Of a stretch of DNA of 64,000 nt, positions 18,980 through 28,547 are shown in pieces. Source of the stretch: Salinisphaera japonica YTM-1 (lineage in GTDB: Bacteria; Pseudomonadota; Gammaproteobacteria; Nevskiales; Salinisphaeraceae). The DNA is taken from the NCBI RefSeq assembly GCF_003788585.1, contig NZ_AYKG01000012.1:1-64000 (forward strand). Direction: 5' to 3'. Position 1 is the first letter of the stretch. Each line of letters opens with the position of its first letter. The notes under the pieces are model-generated. The model had not been told where the DNA came from, made no database searches, and saw only the letters and a program-made list of their open reading frames with translations. The position numbers and the translations under genes are program-made.

Positions 18980-19540
18980 GTGGAATTCACGTTCTTTGCC
19001 GCAGGCATCGTGGCACTCGCGACCACCGCACGTGTGATCACCTGTGCCAATCCGGTGCATGCGTTGCTGTATCTGATCACCTCGATGCTGGCACTGGCGA
19101 TCGATTTCTATGCCCTCGGTGCAGCGTTTGCTGCCGTGCTTGAGGTCGTGGTCTATGCCGGTGCGATCATGGTGTTGTTCGTGTTCGTGGTGATGATGCT
19201 CAACCTGAACAACGAAACCGTGGCACGTGAGAAAAGCTGGCTGCGCCCGCAGCTGTGGGCCGGGCCGGCCGCGGCGGCCGGACTCTTGCTGCTGGCGCTG
19301 CTCTGGGCGCTGATCTTCGGCGGCATCGAATACGGCGGCATCACCGGCGAGGAACTGGCCGCGCGCGAAGTGGGCATGAATCTGTTCGGCCCCTATGTCC
19401 TCGTGGTCGAGCTGGCGGCCTTCTTACTGCTGGCCGCCCTCGTGGTCGCCGCCCACATCGGGCGTGACGATACCGATCAGGTCAGCGATGCCGCCGCCCG
19501 CGGCGAGCGTGTCACGACCAACGTGAGAGAGTCGCGATGA
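18980..19540 (+). CDS. nuoJ: NADH-quinone oxidoreductase subunit J
   Basis: Membrane subunit with five helices, 186 residues. [22 protein letters not shown] and [18 protein letters not shown] are the typical helices; the latter holds the pi-bulge region linked to proton coupling. The start is GTG at 18980 (VEFTFFAAG), with AAGGGGG about 8 bases upstream. The longer in-frame ORF beginning at 18848 lies inside nuoI and is not used. Its stop overlaps nuoK. Confidence 0.94.
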   Translation: MEFTFFAAGIVALATTARVITCANPVHALLYLITSMLALAIDFYALGAAFAAVLEVVVYAGAIMVLFVFVVMMLNLNNETVAREKSWLRPQLWAGPAAAAGLLLLALLWALIFGGIEYGGITGEELAAREVGMNLFGPYVLVVELAAFLLLAALVVAAHIGRDDTDQVSDAAARGERVTTNVRESR

Positions 19541-19845
19541 ACGAACTATCCATGGTCTACGGCATGGGACTGGCCGCACTGCTGTTCCTGCTCGGTTTTA
19601 TCGGCGTGGTCATTCGCCGCAACACGTTGTTCGTGTTGATGTGTCTGGAAATCATGATCAATGCGGCCGGTCTTGCGTTCATCGTGGCCGGTGCCCGCTG
19701 GTCGAGCCCGGACGGCAACACCATGTTCATTCTGATCATCGCGGTCGCCGCGGCCGAGGCCGCCATCGGGCTGGGCCTGCTGCTACAGCTGCAGAAGCGT
19801 TTCCGCACCATCGACATAGACGCCGCGAGTGAGATGCACGGATGA
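19537..19845 (+). CDS. nuoK: NADH-quinone oxidoreductase subunit K
   Basis: Three-helix membrane subunit of 102 residues. [14 protein letters not shown] and the second buried Glu in [15 protein letters not shown] are the two conserved glutamates of the proton path. It overlaps nuoJ and nuoL by 4 bases each. Confidence 0.96.
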   Translation: MNELSMVYGMGLAALLFLLGFIGVVIRRNTLFVLMCLEIMINAAGLAFIVAGARWSSPDGNTMFILIIAVAAAEAAIGLGLLLQLQKRFRTIDIDAASEMHG

Positions 19846-21695
19846 GCCTCCTAGTATTCACACTGATCTTCCCGCTGCTCGGCGCCATCACGCTGAGTCT
19901 GTTCCCGCGCATGAGCTATGGCGCGGCCCGTACCATCGGTACGGCCTCGGTGGGCCTGGCGGCCTTCACCACCGCGCTGGTCGCGATCTTCTGGAGTGCC
20001 GCCGGCGGCTTCCCCTTCATCCAGACGCTCTGGCAATGGATCGATGCCGGTGATTTCCAGGTCAACTTCAGCCTGTATCTGGACGGCCTGTCACTGACCA
20101 TGCTCGGCGTGATCACGGGCGTGGGGTTTCTGATCCATCTGTTCGCGGCCTGGTACATGGTTCACGATCTGGAAGGCAAACCCGGCATGGCCCGGTTCTT
20201 CGCCTACATGAACCTGTTCATCGTGGCCATGCTGCTGCTGGTGCTGGGCGATAACCTGCTCCTGCTCTATCTGGGCTGGGAAGGCGTCGGTCTGTGCAGT
20301 TATCTGCTGATCGGCTACTACTACGAAACCCCGGCCAACGCCTGGGCGGCCTTCAAGGCGTTCATCATCACCCGTATCGGCGACGTGTTCCTGGCTATCG
20401 GCCTGTTCCTGCTGTACGTGGTTTTCGGCACGTTGAACATCCAGGCTATCCTGCATGCCGCACCGAGCGTGCTGGCCCAGGGCGGCACCCTGGCCAACGT
20501 GGCCGCCCTCATGGTGCTCTTGGGCGCCTGTGGCAAGTCGGCCCAGCTGCCATTACAGACCTGGCTGGCCGACGCCATGGCCGGCCCGACGCCGGTCTCT
20601 GCCTTGATCCACGCGGCCACCATGGTCACGGCGGGCGTGTATCTCATCGCCCGGACCTATGGCCTGTTCCTGATGGCCCCGGCCGTGCACGAGCTGGTGG
20701 GTATCATCGGCGTGGTCACGCTGGTCATCGCCGGCTTTGCAGCCCTCGCCCAGACCGATATCAAGCGGGCGATCGCCTACTCGACCATGAGCCAGATCGG
20801 CTATATGTTCCTGGCACTGGGCGTGGGCGCCTGGCAGGCCGCGATCTTCCACCTGATGATCCATGCCTTCTTCAAGTCGCTGCTGTTCTTGACCGCCGGC
20901 TCGGTGATCATCGCCTGCCATCACGAACAGAACATCTTCAAGATGGGCGGCCTGCGCAAGAAGCTGCCCTTTGACTATGCGATGTTCGTCATCGGCGGTG
21001 CCGCGCTTTCGGCTCTGCCGCTGGTTACCGCCGGCTTCTATTCCAAGGATGCGATCATCTGGGAAGCCGTGGCCAACGGGCATGGCTTCCTCTGGGCGTT
21101 TGCATTGTTCGGGGCGTTGATCACCTCGATCTATACCTTCCGTCTGATCTTCGTGGTCTTCCACGGCGAAGCCAAGACCGAGGCCCATGCCGGTCAGGGC
21201 CTGGCGCATCATCTGCCGCTGGCCGTGCTGGCCGTGCTGTCGACCTTCATCGGTGCCATGATCGCGTTGCCGCTGGACGACGTGCTGCCACACGACATGG
21301 CCGAGGCCAGCCACTGGGTCGAGCTGTTCTTCGAAATTCTGGCCGCCCTCGTGGCGCTGGCGGGCGTGGCCATTGCCGCGGTGTTGTTCCTGGGCAGCCG
21401 CAAGACGGTCGACACCGTGGTGGAAAGCCATCAGGGCCAGCGTGCCTGGCAGCTGTTCCACGGCGGCCTGGGCTTCGACACGCTCTATGATCGCGTGTTT
21501 GTGCGCCCCTTCCGCGCCACCGCCCGTGCCCATGAAAAACGCGACTGGATCGAGACCATCGTGAATATCGTGCCGGCGCTGACACGCGGCGCCAACACGG
21601 GGCTGGCCGCCGGCCAGTCGGGTCGCGTACGCGCCTATGCGATGATCATGTTCGCAGGTGCCGCGGTACTTCTCGCTCTGTTGATGTTCGGATAA
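19842..21695 (+). CDS. nuoL: NADH-quinone oxidoreductase subunit L
   Basis: Antiporter-like proton-pumping subunit, 617 residues with about 15 helices and the long lateral C-terminal helix. [17 protein letters not shown] contains the key Glu, [21 protein letters not shown] carries the conserved Lys, and [12 protein letters not shown] follows. Near the C-terminus the region [16 protein letters not shown] is the usual NuoL tail. Confidence 0.97.
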   Translation: MSLLVFTLIFPLLGAITLSLFPRMSYGAARTIGTASVGLAAFTTALVAIFWSAAGGFPFIQTLWQWIDAGDFQVNFSLYLDGLSLTMLGVITGVGFLIHLFAAWYMVHDLEGKPGMARFFAYMNLFIVAMLLLVLGDNLLLLYLGWEGVGLCSYLLIGYYYETPANAWAAFKAFIITRIGDVFLAIGLFLLYVVFGTLNIQAILHAAPSVLAQGGTLANVAALMVLLGACGKSAQLPLQTWLADAMAGPTPVSALIHAATMVTAGVYLIARTYGLFLMAPAVHELVGIIGVVTLVIAGFAALAQTDIKRAIAYSTMSQIGYMFLALGVGAWQAAIFHLMIHAFFKSLLFLTAGSVIIACHHEQNIFKMGGLRKKLPFDYAMFVIGGAALSALPLVTAGFYSKDAIIWEAVANGHGFLWAFALFGALITSIYTFRLIFVVFHGEAKTEAHAGQGLAHHLPLAVLAVLSTFIGAMIALPLDDVLPHDMAEASHWVELFFEILAALVALAGVAIAAVLFLGSRKTVDTVVESHQGQRAWQLFHGGLGFDTLYDRVFVRPFRATARAHEKRDWIETIVNIVPALTRGANTGLAAGQSGRVRAYAMIMFAGAAVLLALLMFG

Positions 21696-21707
21696 GAAGG
21701 ACGACCG

Positions 21708-23243
21708 ATGCTCCTCTGTTGGCTATTATTCATTCCGTTCATCGGCGGCCTGGCCTGCTGGGCAACCAGCCGTGGCCGCGACAATGCCGGCCTGGCCCGC
21801 GTTATCGCGTTTCTGAGCATGGCCGCGGTCTTTGTGCCGGCGGTCGTGGTGTGGTTCACCGGCGATTTCTCGCTCTCGGGCGACCCGTCGATTGCCCCGG
21901 CCTGGCAATACGAGATTGCCGCCGACTGGATCAGTCGCTTCGGCATCGAGTTCCATCTGGCGCTCGACGGGCTGTCGCTGGTCATGGTCATGCTGGCCAG
22001 CGTGCTGGGCATGCTGTCGGTGGTCGCCTCGGCTTCGACCGTGAAATCCTGTGTCGGTGTCTTCCACGCCAATCTGCTGTGGACGCTCGGCGGCGTGATC
22101 GGCATTTTCCTGGCGATCGATCTGTTCCTGTATTTCTTCTTCTGGGAACTGATGCTGATCCCGATGTATTTCCTCATCGCCCTGTGGGGGCATGAAGAAA
22201 ACGATCGGTCGACCAACACGGCGGCCGCGGTCAAGTTCTTCATCTACACCCAGACGTCCGGTCTGGCCATGCTGGCCGCGATTCTGGGCCTGGTGTTCTT
22301 GCACTATGACCAGTCGGGCGTACTGACCTTCGACTACAACCAGCTGCTGACCACCGATACCTCGGGTGCGTTCGGCATGGTGCTCATGCTGGGCTTCTTT
22401 CTGGCCTTTGCCGTCAAACTACCGGCCGTGCCCTTCCACGGCTGGCTGGCCGATACCCAGGCCAACGCGCCCACCTCGGGTGCCGTGGATCTGTCGGGCA
22501 TTCTCGTCAAGACCGCGGCCTATGGCCTGTTGCGTTTCGCCCTGCCGCTGTTTCCCGAAGCCTCGGCCAACTTTGCGCCGGTGGCAATGACACTGGGCCT
22601 GATCTCGATCTATTACGGCGCGGTCATGGCCTTCGCCCAGAACGACATCAAGCGCCTGATCTCGTATTCGAGCATCTCGCACATGGGCTTCGTGCTCGTG
22701 GGCCTGTATGCCGGCACGATGCTGGCCCTGCAGGGCGTGGTTCTGCAGGTACTGGCCTCGGCGGTCTCGACGGCCGCGCTGTTCATCCTGGCCGGCCAGC
22801 TCTATGAGCGCATGGGCACGCGTGACATGCGCGCGCTGGGCGGTCTGTTCGGGCGGCTGGGTGCGTTGCCCGGCTTCTCGCTGGTTTTCGTGGTTGCCTC
22901 GTTGGGCATGCCGGCTACCGGCAATTTCCTGGGTGAATTCCTGATCCTGTTCGGGGCGTTCGCCGCGCATCCCTGGTTCGTTGTCATCGCCGCCGGCGGG
23001 ATGATTCTGGCGGCTGTCTATGCGCTGTACATGATGCACCGCGTGTACTGGGGCAACCCGGACGCCGGCGGCACCATCGCCACCATGCGCGTGCGTGAAT
23101 ACACGATGATGATGGCGCTGGTGCTGATCACGCTCATCCTGGGGCTGTTCCCGAACACGGTGCTGCACGTCACTCAGACGGTCACGCACGATATCTCTTC
23201 CTGGTTCGCCGCCGGCGTCATCGCCGCCGCCCAGACCAGTTAA
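21708..23243 (+). CDS. nuoM: NADH-quinone oxidoreductase subunit M
   Basis: Second antiporter-like subunit, 511 residues. [19 protein letters not shown] holds the essential Glu, [20 protein letters not shown] the Lys/His path, and [18 protein letters not shown] the central helix. It starts 12 bases after nuoL, with AGAAGGACG as ribosome site. Confidence 0.97.
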   Translation: MLLCWLLFIPFIGGLACWATSRGRDNAGLARVIAFLSMAAVFVPAVVVWFTGDFSLSGDPSIAPAWQYEIAADWISRFGIEFHLALDGLSLVMVMLASVLGMLSVVASASTVKSCVGVFHANLLWTLGGVIGIFLAIDLFLYFFFWELMLIPMYFLIALWGHEENDRSTNTAAAVKFFIYTQTSGLAMLAAILGLVFLHYDQSGVLTFDYNQLLTTDTSGAFGMVLMLGFFLAFAVKLPAVPFHGWLADTQANAPTSGAVDLSGILVKTAAYGLLRFALPLFPEASANFAPVAMTLGLISIYYGAVMAFAQNDIKRLISYSSISHMGFVLVGLYAGTMLALQGVVLQVLASAVSTAALFILAGQLYERMGTRDMRALGGLFGRLGALPGFSLVFVVASLGMPATGNFLGEFLILFGAFAAHPWFVVIAAGGMILAAVYALYMMHRVYWGNPDAGGTIATMRVREYTMMMALVLITLILGLFPNTVLHVTQTVTHDISSWFAAGVIAAAQTS

Positions 23244-23266
23244 GCCCAGCCAAGCGATAAGCCGAC

Positions 23267-24724
23267 ATGAACGATACCTGGTTCCAAATCCTGGGCGCGC
23301 TGCCGCCGCTTCTCGTTGCTCTTTCGGTCATCGGCCTGTTCGTGACGCTGTGTATCGCGCGTCACGAGCGCTTGGTCTATGCCATGACCGTGGGCGGGCT
23401 AAATCTGGCGCTGGTGGCCACCATCGCGCTGATCCCGCTGGGGCCGGTGGCCGTCACGCCGCTGTATATCGTGGATTTCTATACCCTGTTCTTCTGGGGT
23501 GTGATTCTGGTGGCCACGCTGGCCTGTGCGGCCTTCGCCATGCCTTATCTGTCGGGCTTCAATGACCGGCGTGAAGAATTCTATATTCTGCTGGCCACTT
23601 CGGCCCTGGGGGCCATGTCACTGGTGGCAGCGCGTCACTTCGGCTCGTTGTTCGTCGGCCTGGAAGCGTTGTCGATTCCGCTCTACGGCATGGTGGCCTA
23701 TACGTTTCGTACCCGCGCCTCGCTGGAGGCCGGCTTCAAGTACATGATCCTGTCGGGCGTGGCGTCTGCATTCCTGTTGTTCGGCATGGCGCTGCTGTAC
23801 GGCGCGACCGGATCGTTGGCCTTCACCAATCTGATTCCGGCCGGCGGCTACGACGCCGATGCCGGGCCGTGGATGCTCATGGGCATCGGCATGATGCTGG
23901 TCGCCCTGACCTTCAAGCTCTCGCTCGTGCCGTTCCATGTCTGGACGCCGGACGTCTATGAAGGCGCGCCGGCCCCGGTGGCTACCTTCCTGGCTACGGT
24001 AAGCAAGACCGCGGTGTTCGCCCTGCTGCTGCGGCTGTTCGTCTCGGCCCCCATCACCGACAACGCCTGGCTGCTGACGCTGGTCGGAGTTCTGGCGTTA
24101 GCCTCCATGCTGATCGGCAACCTGCTGGCGCTGCGCCAGGACAACCTGAAGCGCCTGCTGGGCTATTCCTCGATCGCGCATCTGGGCTATCTGCTGACCA
24201 CGCTGGTGGCCGGCGCCTCGCTCTCGATCGAAGCCGTGGCCGTGTATCTGGCCACCTATGTTGGCACCAGCCTGGGCGCTTTCGGCGTTGTGTCGCTGGT
24301 GTCCAGCCCGTTTGCCGGCAAGGACGCCGCCCATATCGATCACTTCCGCGGGCTGTACTACAAGCGCCCGGTGCTGGCGGTGTCGATGGCCATCATGATG
24401 CTCTCGTTGGCCGGTATTCCGCTGACGATGGGCTTCATCGGCAAGTTCTATATCCTGTCGGTCACCATGGCCTCGGGCCTGTGGTGGCTCACCGGTGGTG
24501 TGATCGTGGGCAGCGGCATCGCCCTGTTCTATTACTTGCGTGTCATGGCCATCCTGTTCATGGACCGCCCGGCCCATGCCCGTGAGCCGCAATTATCCGG
24601 CACCGGCGACAACTGGGCCCAGACCGTCGTCTGGCTCTTGGCCGCCGCCACGATCCTGATGGGCATCTACCCGGCCCCGCTGATCGACCTGGCAGCCGTG
24701 GCCGGCATCACGCTCGGCAGCTAG
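23267..24724 (+). CDS. nuoN: NADH-quinone oxidoreductase subunit N
   Basis: Third antiporter-like subunit and last gene of the operon, 485 residues. LFVGLEALSIPLYGMVAY, FKLSLVPFHVWTPDVYEGAP and LLGYSSIAHLGYLL are diagnostic. An intrinsic terminator follows 24 bases after the stop. The final 200 bases of the gene, its terminator and about 400 further bases recur in damaged form near 31.6-32.2 kb. Confidence 0.96.
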   Translation: MNDTWFQILGALPPLLVALSVIGLFVTLCIARHERLVYAMTVGGLNLALVATIALIPLGPVAVTPLYIVDFYTLFFWGVILVATLACAAFAMPYLSGFNDRREEFYILLATSALGAMSLVAARHFGSLFVGLEALSIPLYGMVAYTFRTRASLEAGFKYMILSGVASAFLLFGMALLYGATGSLAFTNLIPAGGYDADAGPWMLMGIGMMLVALTFKLSLVPFHVWTPDVYEGAPAPVATFLATVSKTAVFALLLRLFVSAPITDNAWLLTLVGVLALASMLIGNLLALRQDNLKRLLGYSSIAHLGYLLTTLVAGASLSIEAVAVYLATYVGTSLGAFGVVSLVSSPFAGKDAAHIDHFRGLYYKRPVLAVSMAIMMLSLAGIPLTMGFIGKFYILSVTMASGLWWLTGGVIVGSGIALFYYLRVMAILFMDRPAHAREPQLSGTGDNWAQTVVWLLAAATILMGIYPAPLIDLAAVAGITLGS

Positions 24725-25125
24725 TTCTCTACCGCGTCGCCTTGAAACGCCCGCGATCGCGGGCGTTTTTGTTTGTGCTCCGCCAATGGACGCGAATAAG
24801 CGCGAATGGGGGTTGGGGTCAAGCCTGAAACCTGGGCGTCGTCGCTGTTTTTGATGGACGGCTTGATCTGAGAGATCGAAAGCGCTGCAGGGCGGCGTAC
24901 CTACGCTGACCTTGGGCGATCGATGATTGCGCGCTATCGTTTTTGATGAACGCTAATACTGGTATCGACGAATACAAACTTTCTGTATTCGTAGCTTAAG
25001 GCAGATGAAACGTAGATGGCTCTCATAGAAACGACGCATCGAGCCGTCGTTACTCATGTAGCAACTTCAAACTTGAGGGGCAGATTCTTCAAACAGTGCC
25101 TATCGCGTATTTCATATTGGCGTCT
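24524..25125 (+). repeat. Left copy of a 0.6-kb direct repeat (nuoN tail plus downstream DNA)
   Basis: Matches 31568-32190 in the same orientation with many substitutions and small gaps. Landmarks shared in order are TTCTATTA, GACCGTCGTCTGG-like, GGGCATCTACCCGGC, CTTGAAACGCCCGCG, CCTGGGCGTCGTCGC, CGACGAATACAA, GATGAAACG and CATCGAG. A CGC-type repeat sits at 24780-24811. The rest of 24812-25266 has no credible gene. Confidence 0.85.
24745..24771 (+). terminator. Intrinsic terminator of the nuo operon
   Basis: CGCCCGC / GCGGGCG stem (24748-24754, 24759-24765) with a GATC loop, followed by TTTTTG. It lies 24 bases after the nuoN stop. Confidence 0.9.
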
Positions 25126-25266
25126 ACATCAAAGTGAGTCACTGCCGCAGTTGCGTGGTCAAATGTGTATTGCCGGGTCAAGAATCATAACTTTCGCGAT
25201 ACGCTTCGGCCTTTGCTCAGTGGTCGCAGGTACTCATAGCGCATCATTGCTTTCACTTGCCACGTG

Positions 25267-26181
25267 CTAGCCATAGCGCCATTCAGGATGGACCCAGGTC
25301 GCCGGCAGCACGTCATCTATCGCGCTGTTTGGCGCCAGAACGTATCGCCTGGCGTTAATTCCGCGGATTCGATCATAGATGTAGATCGGCGCGACCTTGT
25401 GCGAATCGTTGGTTAAATGAGCATGTGCGCCGCCATGGGCGGATGGATGCGTGAGCTGAACCTCTACGCCCCCTCGTTGACCGATGGTCATATTTTTCAC
25501 CTGACGTGTTCGCCTGCTCATCGTGACTGGCGTCGACCAAGACTCGGCTCGGCGCTCCCGCGACAGCGGTTGATCGCCGACCGGAGCGCACGAGTCTCCC
25601 GTAACAGTACGAATATGCTCAATCCGACGGGGAGCGGAAACACACTGCCGAAGCCGGAGCGCCCGATTGGAGAAAAGTACGGCCGTGCTTGCTCGACCGG
25701 TCAGATCCGATCTGAGGGCTGCTCGTTTTGGGAATGTGAGATTGCACAGCCCATCACCCGAAAGCTCGATCCAGTCGGTAAGGTCGAGCATGTGACTGTG
25801 AGGGATTTCAACCAGGATCGACTGAGGCTTTTGAGCCCTCGCAACAAAGTTGATCTCGTCAGCAATTCCCGACGCCGGCACCATAGGTAGCGAGACAGTC
25901 TGATCTGGCGGCGAGATGATGTTCTCGAACCATACGTACCCGAGCGGCGAACGTGAAGCGCCCTTCATGTGAGCTTCTACCAGATGCCGAATGTGTTGGG
26001 CAGCGTGATGTGACGATTCTCCCGAGTGTAGTAACAGCCGGACGCGATCGATACGGGCGCTGCTCGACGGCTCAAAAGAGCCGGCCCTAGCAGTGATGCT
26101 CGCCCAAGGGGCTAAGCCAACGATGCCTGCCCCGAACCCAGCGGCGAGCAGGCGCCGTCGATGTAAATCAACAGTGGTCAT
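25267..26181 (-). CDS. Exported protein with SoxYZ-like carrier architecture (tentative)
   Basis: Protein of 304 residues. It begins with a twin-arginine-like leader (HRRRLLAAGFGAG), so export by Tat is likely. The layout resembles fused SoxY-SoxZ carriers of the quinoprotein-dehydrogenase-associated type: a beta-rich first domain (about 45-190), then VTGDSCAPVGD with Cys198 where such carriers have their GGC-type swinging arm, then GGVEVQLTHPSAHGG and IYIYDRIRGINARRY, as in a SoxZ-like domain. Similarity is weak, the 200-230 linker is Arg/Ser-rich, and identity is not certain. Its ATG overlaps the SDR stop by one base, so it is the last gene of the flavin oxidase operon. Confidence 0.5.
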   Translation of the reverse strand: MTTVDLHRRRLLAAGFGAGIVGLAPWASITARAGSFEPSSSARIDRVRLLLHSGESSHHAAQHIRHLVEAHMKGASRSPLGYVWFENIISPPDQTVSLPMVPASGIADEINFVARAQKPQSILVEIPHSHMLDLTDWIELSGDGLCNLTFPKRAALRSDLTGRASTAVLFSNRALRLRQCVSAPRRIEHIRTVTGDSCAPVGDQPLSRERRAESWSTPVTMSRRTRQVKNMTIGQRGGVEVQLTHPSAHGGAHAHLTNDSHKVAPIYIYDRIRGINARRYVLAPNSAIDDVLPATWVHPEWRYG

Positions 26182-26780
26182 CACCGCACGTAGAAGATCT
26201 GCCCGGTCTGGCAGCCTTCAATACTCTTTTGGTACGCCATGCCCACTCGGGCGGCGGGGACTGTCTCGAAACCTGGGAAGAACTTGCCATATTTGGACCA
26301 TGACTCATCCAGGACGCAGGGATTGACCGAGTTCAGCCGTAGCCCTCGCCCCAGCTCGAAGCTCGCACTGCGCACGAATGTTTCAACACCGCCGTTGGCC
26401 ATCGAAGCGGATGCCCCGCAGGCGATTGGATCATCAACCATCACACCCGTTGTCAGCGTGAAGCTGCCGCCATCGGATAAATGGTGCTGACCGATCAACA
26501 CGGTGTTGACCTGGCCCTTGAGCTTGCTGTTGATCGCGGTGTCGTTGTCTGCCGGTGTCAGTTCGCTCAACGGCTTGAACGCGGCACCACCTGCGGCGAC
26601 GACAACCGCGTCGATCCGATCAAGCCGCTCGAACATCGACTCAATCGATTCTGGAGACGTCATATCGACCTGGATGTCTTGACCCTGGCGGCCGGCGCGA
26701 ATCATGTCGTGATCCGATCCCATCCGGTCGATTACGGCCTGCCCGATCGTCCCGGAAGCGCCCATGATTAGAATATTCAT
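26181..26780 (-). CDS. Short-chain dehydrogenase/reductase lacking the usual catalytic Tyr
   Basis: Compact SDR of 199 residues. The nucleotide-binding motif is MGASGTIGQAV, followed by AVVVAAGGAAF, GSFTLTTGVM and a C-terminal PAARVGMAYQKSIEG. Where classical SDRs have YxxxK, this one reads ASMANGGVETFVRSA, as in the small SDR subgroup I know as PRK07578-like. Its reaction is therefore not predictable. The start at MNILIMG has AGGAG about 7 bases upstream. It is the fourth gene of the operon, 23 bases after the amine oxidase stop. Confidence 0.8.
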   Translation of the reverse strand: MNILIMGASGTIGQAVIDRMGSDHDMIRAGRQGQDIQVDMTSPESIESMFERLDRIDAVVVAAGGAAFKPLSELTPADNDTAINSKLKGQVNTVLIGQHHLSDGGSFTLTTGVMVDDPIACGASASMANGGVETFVRSASFELGRGLRLNSVNPCVLDESWSKYGKFFPGFETVPAARVGMAYQKSIEGCQTGQIFYVR

Positions 26781-26803
26781 CTGTTTCTCCTGGTTACATG
26801 AAG

Positions 26804-28546
26804 TTATCGGCCGAGGTAATACGTGGCGTTGAGCCAATCAGGCGGCTCAAGACCCATCACGTCCTGCAGGCACCGTTCGGCGGTACACAAAGCGCCTTCG
26901 ACCCAGCCTTGCCGGTCGGAATATGCTTCGCCGACCACATGAATCGCCATGCCATAGCCAGGATTTCTTACCCGTTCCATGGTCTCTTTCACACCGACTC
27001 GTGGAAGCCAGGCGTGATAACCGCCACCGTAGGGATCGGCGGACCAATCCATAACAGCGACCGCCTCGGGGAAGGGCACGTCAGTCTCGTGGAGCTCTGA
27101 CAGCTCAGCGACCGCTTCGGCGATGAGTGGATACCAGGCGGGATCGCGAAATTCGGATGGCGCGAGAGCCGTGGCTCCGGCGGTCGCTGGCGCTCGGTCG
27201 AGCTTTACCCACCTGTCACTCATTTGCGAAGCGACGCTTTGATCTCGCGGAATGAGCGCACGCCAGAATTCCACCGTCGACATGTCGTTGTAGCTAGCCA
27301 GCAGCAAGGCCTTGCCGGAATGACGATCTCGGCCGAAGTAGAGACACTGGCGAAGTGGCAAATCAGTGACGGATTTTCCGTATTCGAAGCCGCACGCATC
27401 CAACCACCAGGCTCGGTCAAAGAGCATGACCAGCTTGAAGGCCGGCGCTCCCTGTACCGAACGCAGTGCGCCGACGAACTCTCCGATCTGGCGGTCATCG
27501 AACATGAAGCTCGTCTGGTCGAGGAGCTCGATGGAACGGCGCGGTAGGGCGAGGATTATCCGGTCGGCTTCGACAGACCACTGAGCGCCAGCTATCTGAT
27601 TGTTTATAACCAGCTGGTAACGCCGATTCTTGCCGGGCCTGATAGACACGAGCTTGTTCTCGGTCCAGAACATCTGCCTGGAACCATCGTCATAGCCATG
27701 CGTTGCCATTGCGGTGACGAGTTCGTCATATCCTCCGGTGATCGCGCGATATTCGCCTTCCGCCGATTCTTTATCACCGATCAGATAATGCAGCGCCTCC
27801 GCGGCGTTCCAGTTCTGGGTATCCGAATAGTAGCCACAGGCATCAGCCAGATACTGGTAATACTCGTGTGAAAGCTGATCCTTGATGACGTTCTGGAATC
27901 CGAGATCCCGGACAAGCATCCCGTCATAGGCACTGCCGGCGCGAACGTAACGGAGTGTCTGTTTAATTGCATCCCAGTCGGCCCTCGACAATAGAAGCTC
28001 GGCATCATCCTCAACGACATGAATCTTCCATCGAAATCGCCGAGCGACCTCGCTGTCGGCGAGCAAAACCCGTGCGGCGAGCATCTTGAATACGGCCCCC
28101 GGTGCCAGCCGCTGCGCACTCTGACCGATGTCGTAGGCGGATTGGCATGACTGTTCGCTGGACACCGCGGAGATCGCAGCTGAGACGCGCTTGCGGCGTA
28201 GATAGGCGAACCGGGTCTCATCGATTCCGTCGAGAAAGCGGTGCCAGTCGAGGGCGAGCACGTTCTCAATCAGGCTGGAGGTGATTTCGTGAGAGGTGTG
28301 ATACCGCATGCCGCCAAGCTCGGCGATCAGATCAGTGCCTGGTACGGGGCTGGACAGCAGCCGGCCGCCGAGACGGCCCGAGCTTTCGAACAGATCGACA
28401 TCCAAATCCTCCCCGGCGAGGCGCCAAGCGCAGTAACATCCGGCGACACCGCCGCCAATGATCGCGACGTCGGTCGTCACGCCTTCTTGCAAGTCGCTAC
28501 GAGTGCGTGGTGGTGCGTCTGTGATTTTTTTGGTCGAGAACGTCAT
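26804..28546 (-). CDS. Flavin monoamine oxidase-family enzyme, probable L-amino acid oxidase
   Basis: FAD enzyme of 580 residues that should oxidise an amine or L-amino acid with release of ammonia and H2O2. The Rossmann motif VAIIGGGVAGCYCAWRLAG is followed by the GG doublet SSGRLGGRLLS, then ELGGMRYH, as in L-amino acid oxidases. The C-terminal FAD segment is VVGEAYSDRQGWVEGAL. There is no signal peptide. The start at MTFSTKK lies one base after the upstream stop, so it is coupled to the sarcosine oxidase-like gene. The substrate is unknown. Confidence 0.82.
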   Translation of the reverse strand: MTFSTKKITDAPPRTRSDLQEGVTTDVAIIGGGVAGCYCAWRLAGEDLDVDLFESSGRLGGRLLSSPVPGTDLIAELGGMRYHTSHEITSSLIENVLALDWHRFLDGIDETRFAYLRRKRVSAAISAVSSEQSCQSAYDIGQSAQRLAPGAVFKMLAARVLLADSEVARRFRWKIHVVEDDAELLLSRADWDAIKQTLRYVRAGSAYDGMLVRDLGFQNVIKDQLSHEYYQYLADACGYYSDTQNWNAAEALHYLIGDKESAEGEYRAITGGYDELVTAMATHGYDDGSRQMFWTENKLVSIRPGKNRRYQLVINNQIAGAQWSVEADRIILALPRRSIELLDQTSFMFDDRQIGEFVGALRSVQGAPAFKLVMLFDRAWWLDACGFEYGKSVTDLPLRQCLYFGRDRHSGKALLLASYNDMSTVEFWRALIPRDQSVASQMSDRWVKLDRAPATAGATALAPSEFRDPAWYPLIAEAVAELSELHETDVPFPEAVAVMDWSADPYGGGYHAWLPRVGVKETMERVRNPGYGMAIHVVGEAYSDRQGWVEGALCTAERCLQDVMGLEPPDWLNATYYLGR

Positions 28547-28547
28547 G

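Noticed and set aside
24725-25266. Search for an integrase or att site at the island's left edge
   Set aside because: No integrase gene or short exact att repeat was seen; the boundary is the long diverged direct repeat instead.
25417-25890. 157-codon plus-strand frame opposite the SoxYZ-like gene
   Set aside because: The minus-strand frame has a Tat leader, operon coupling and domain-like segments; the plus-strand frame has none of these.
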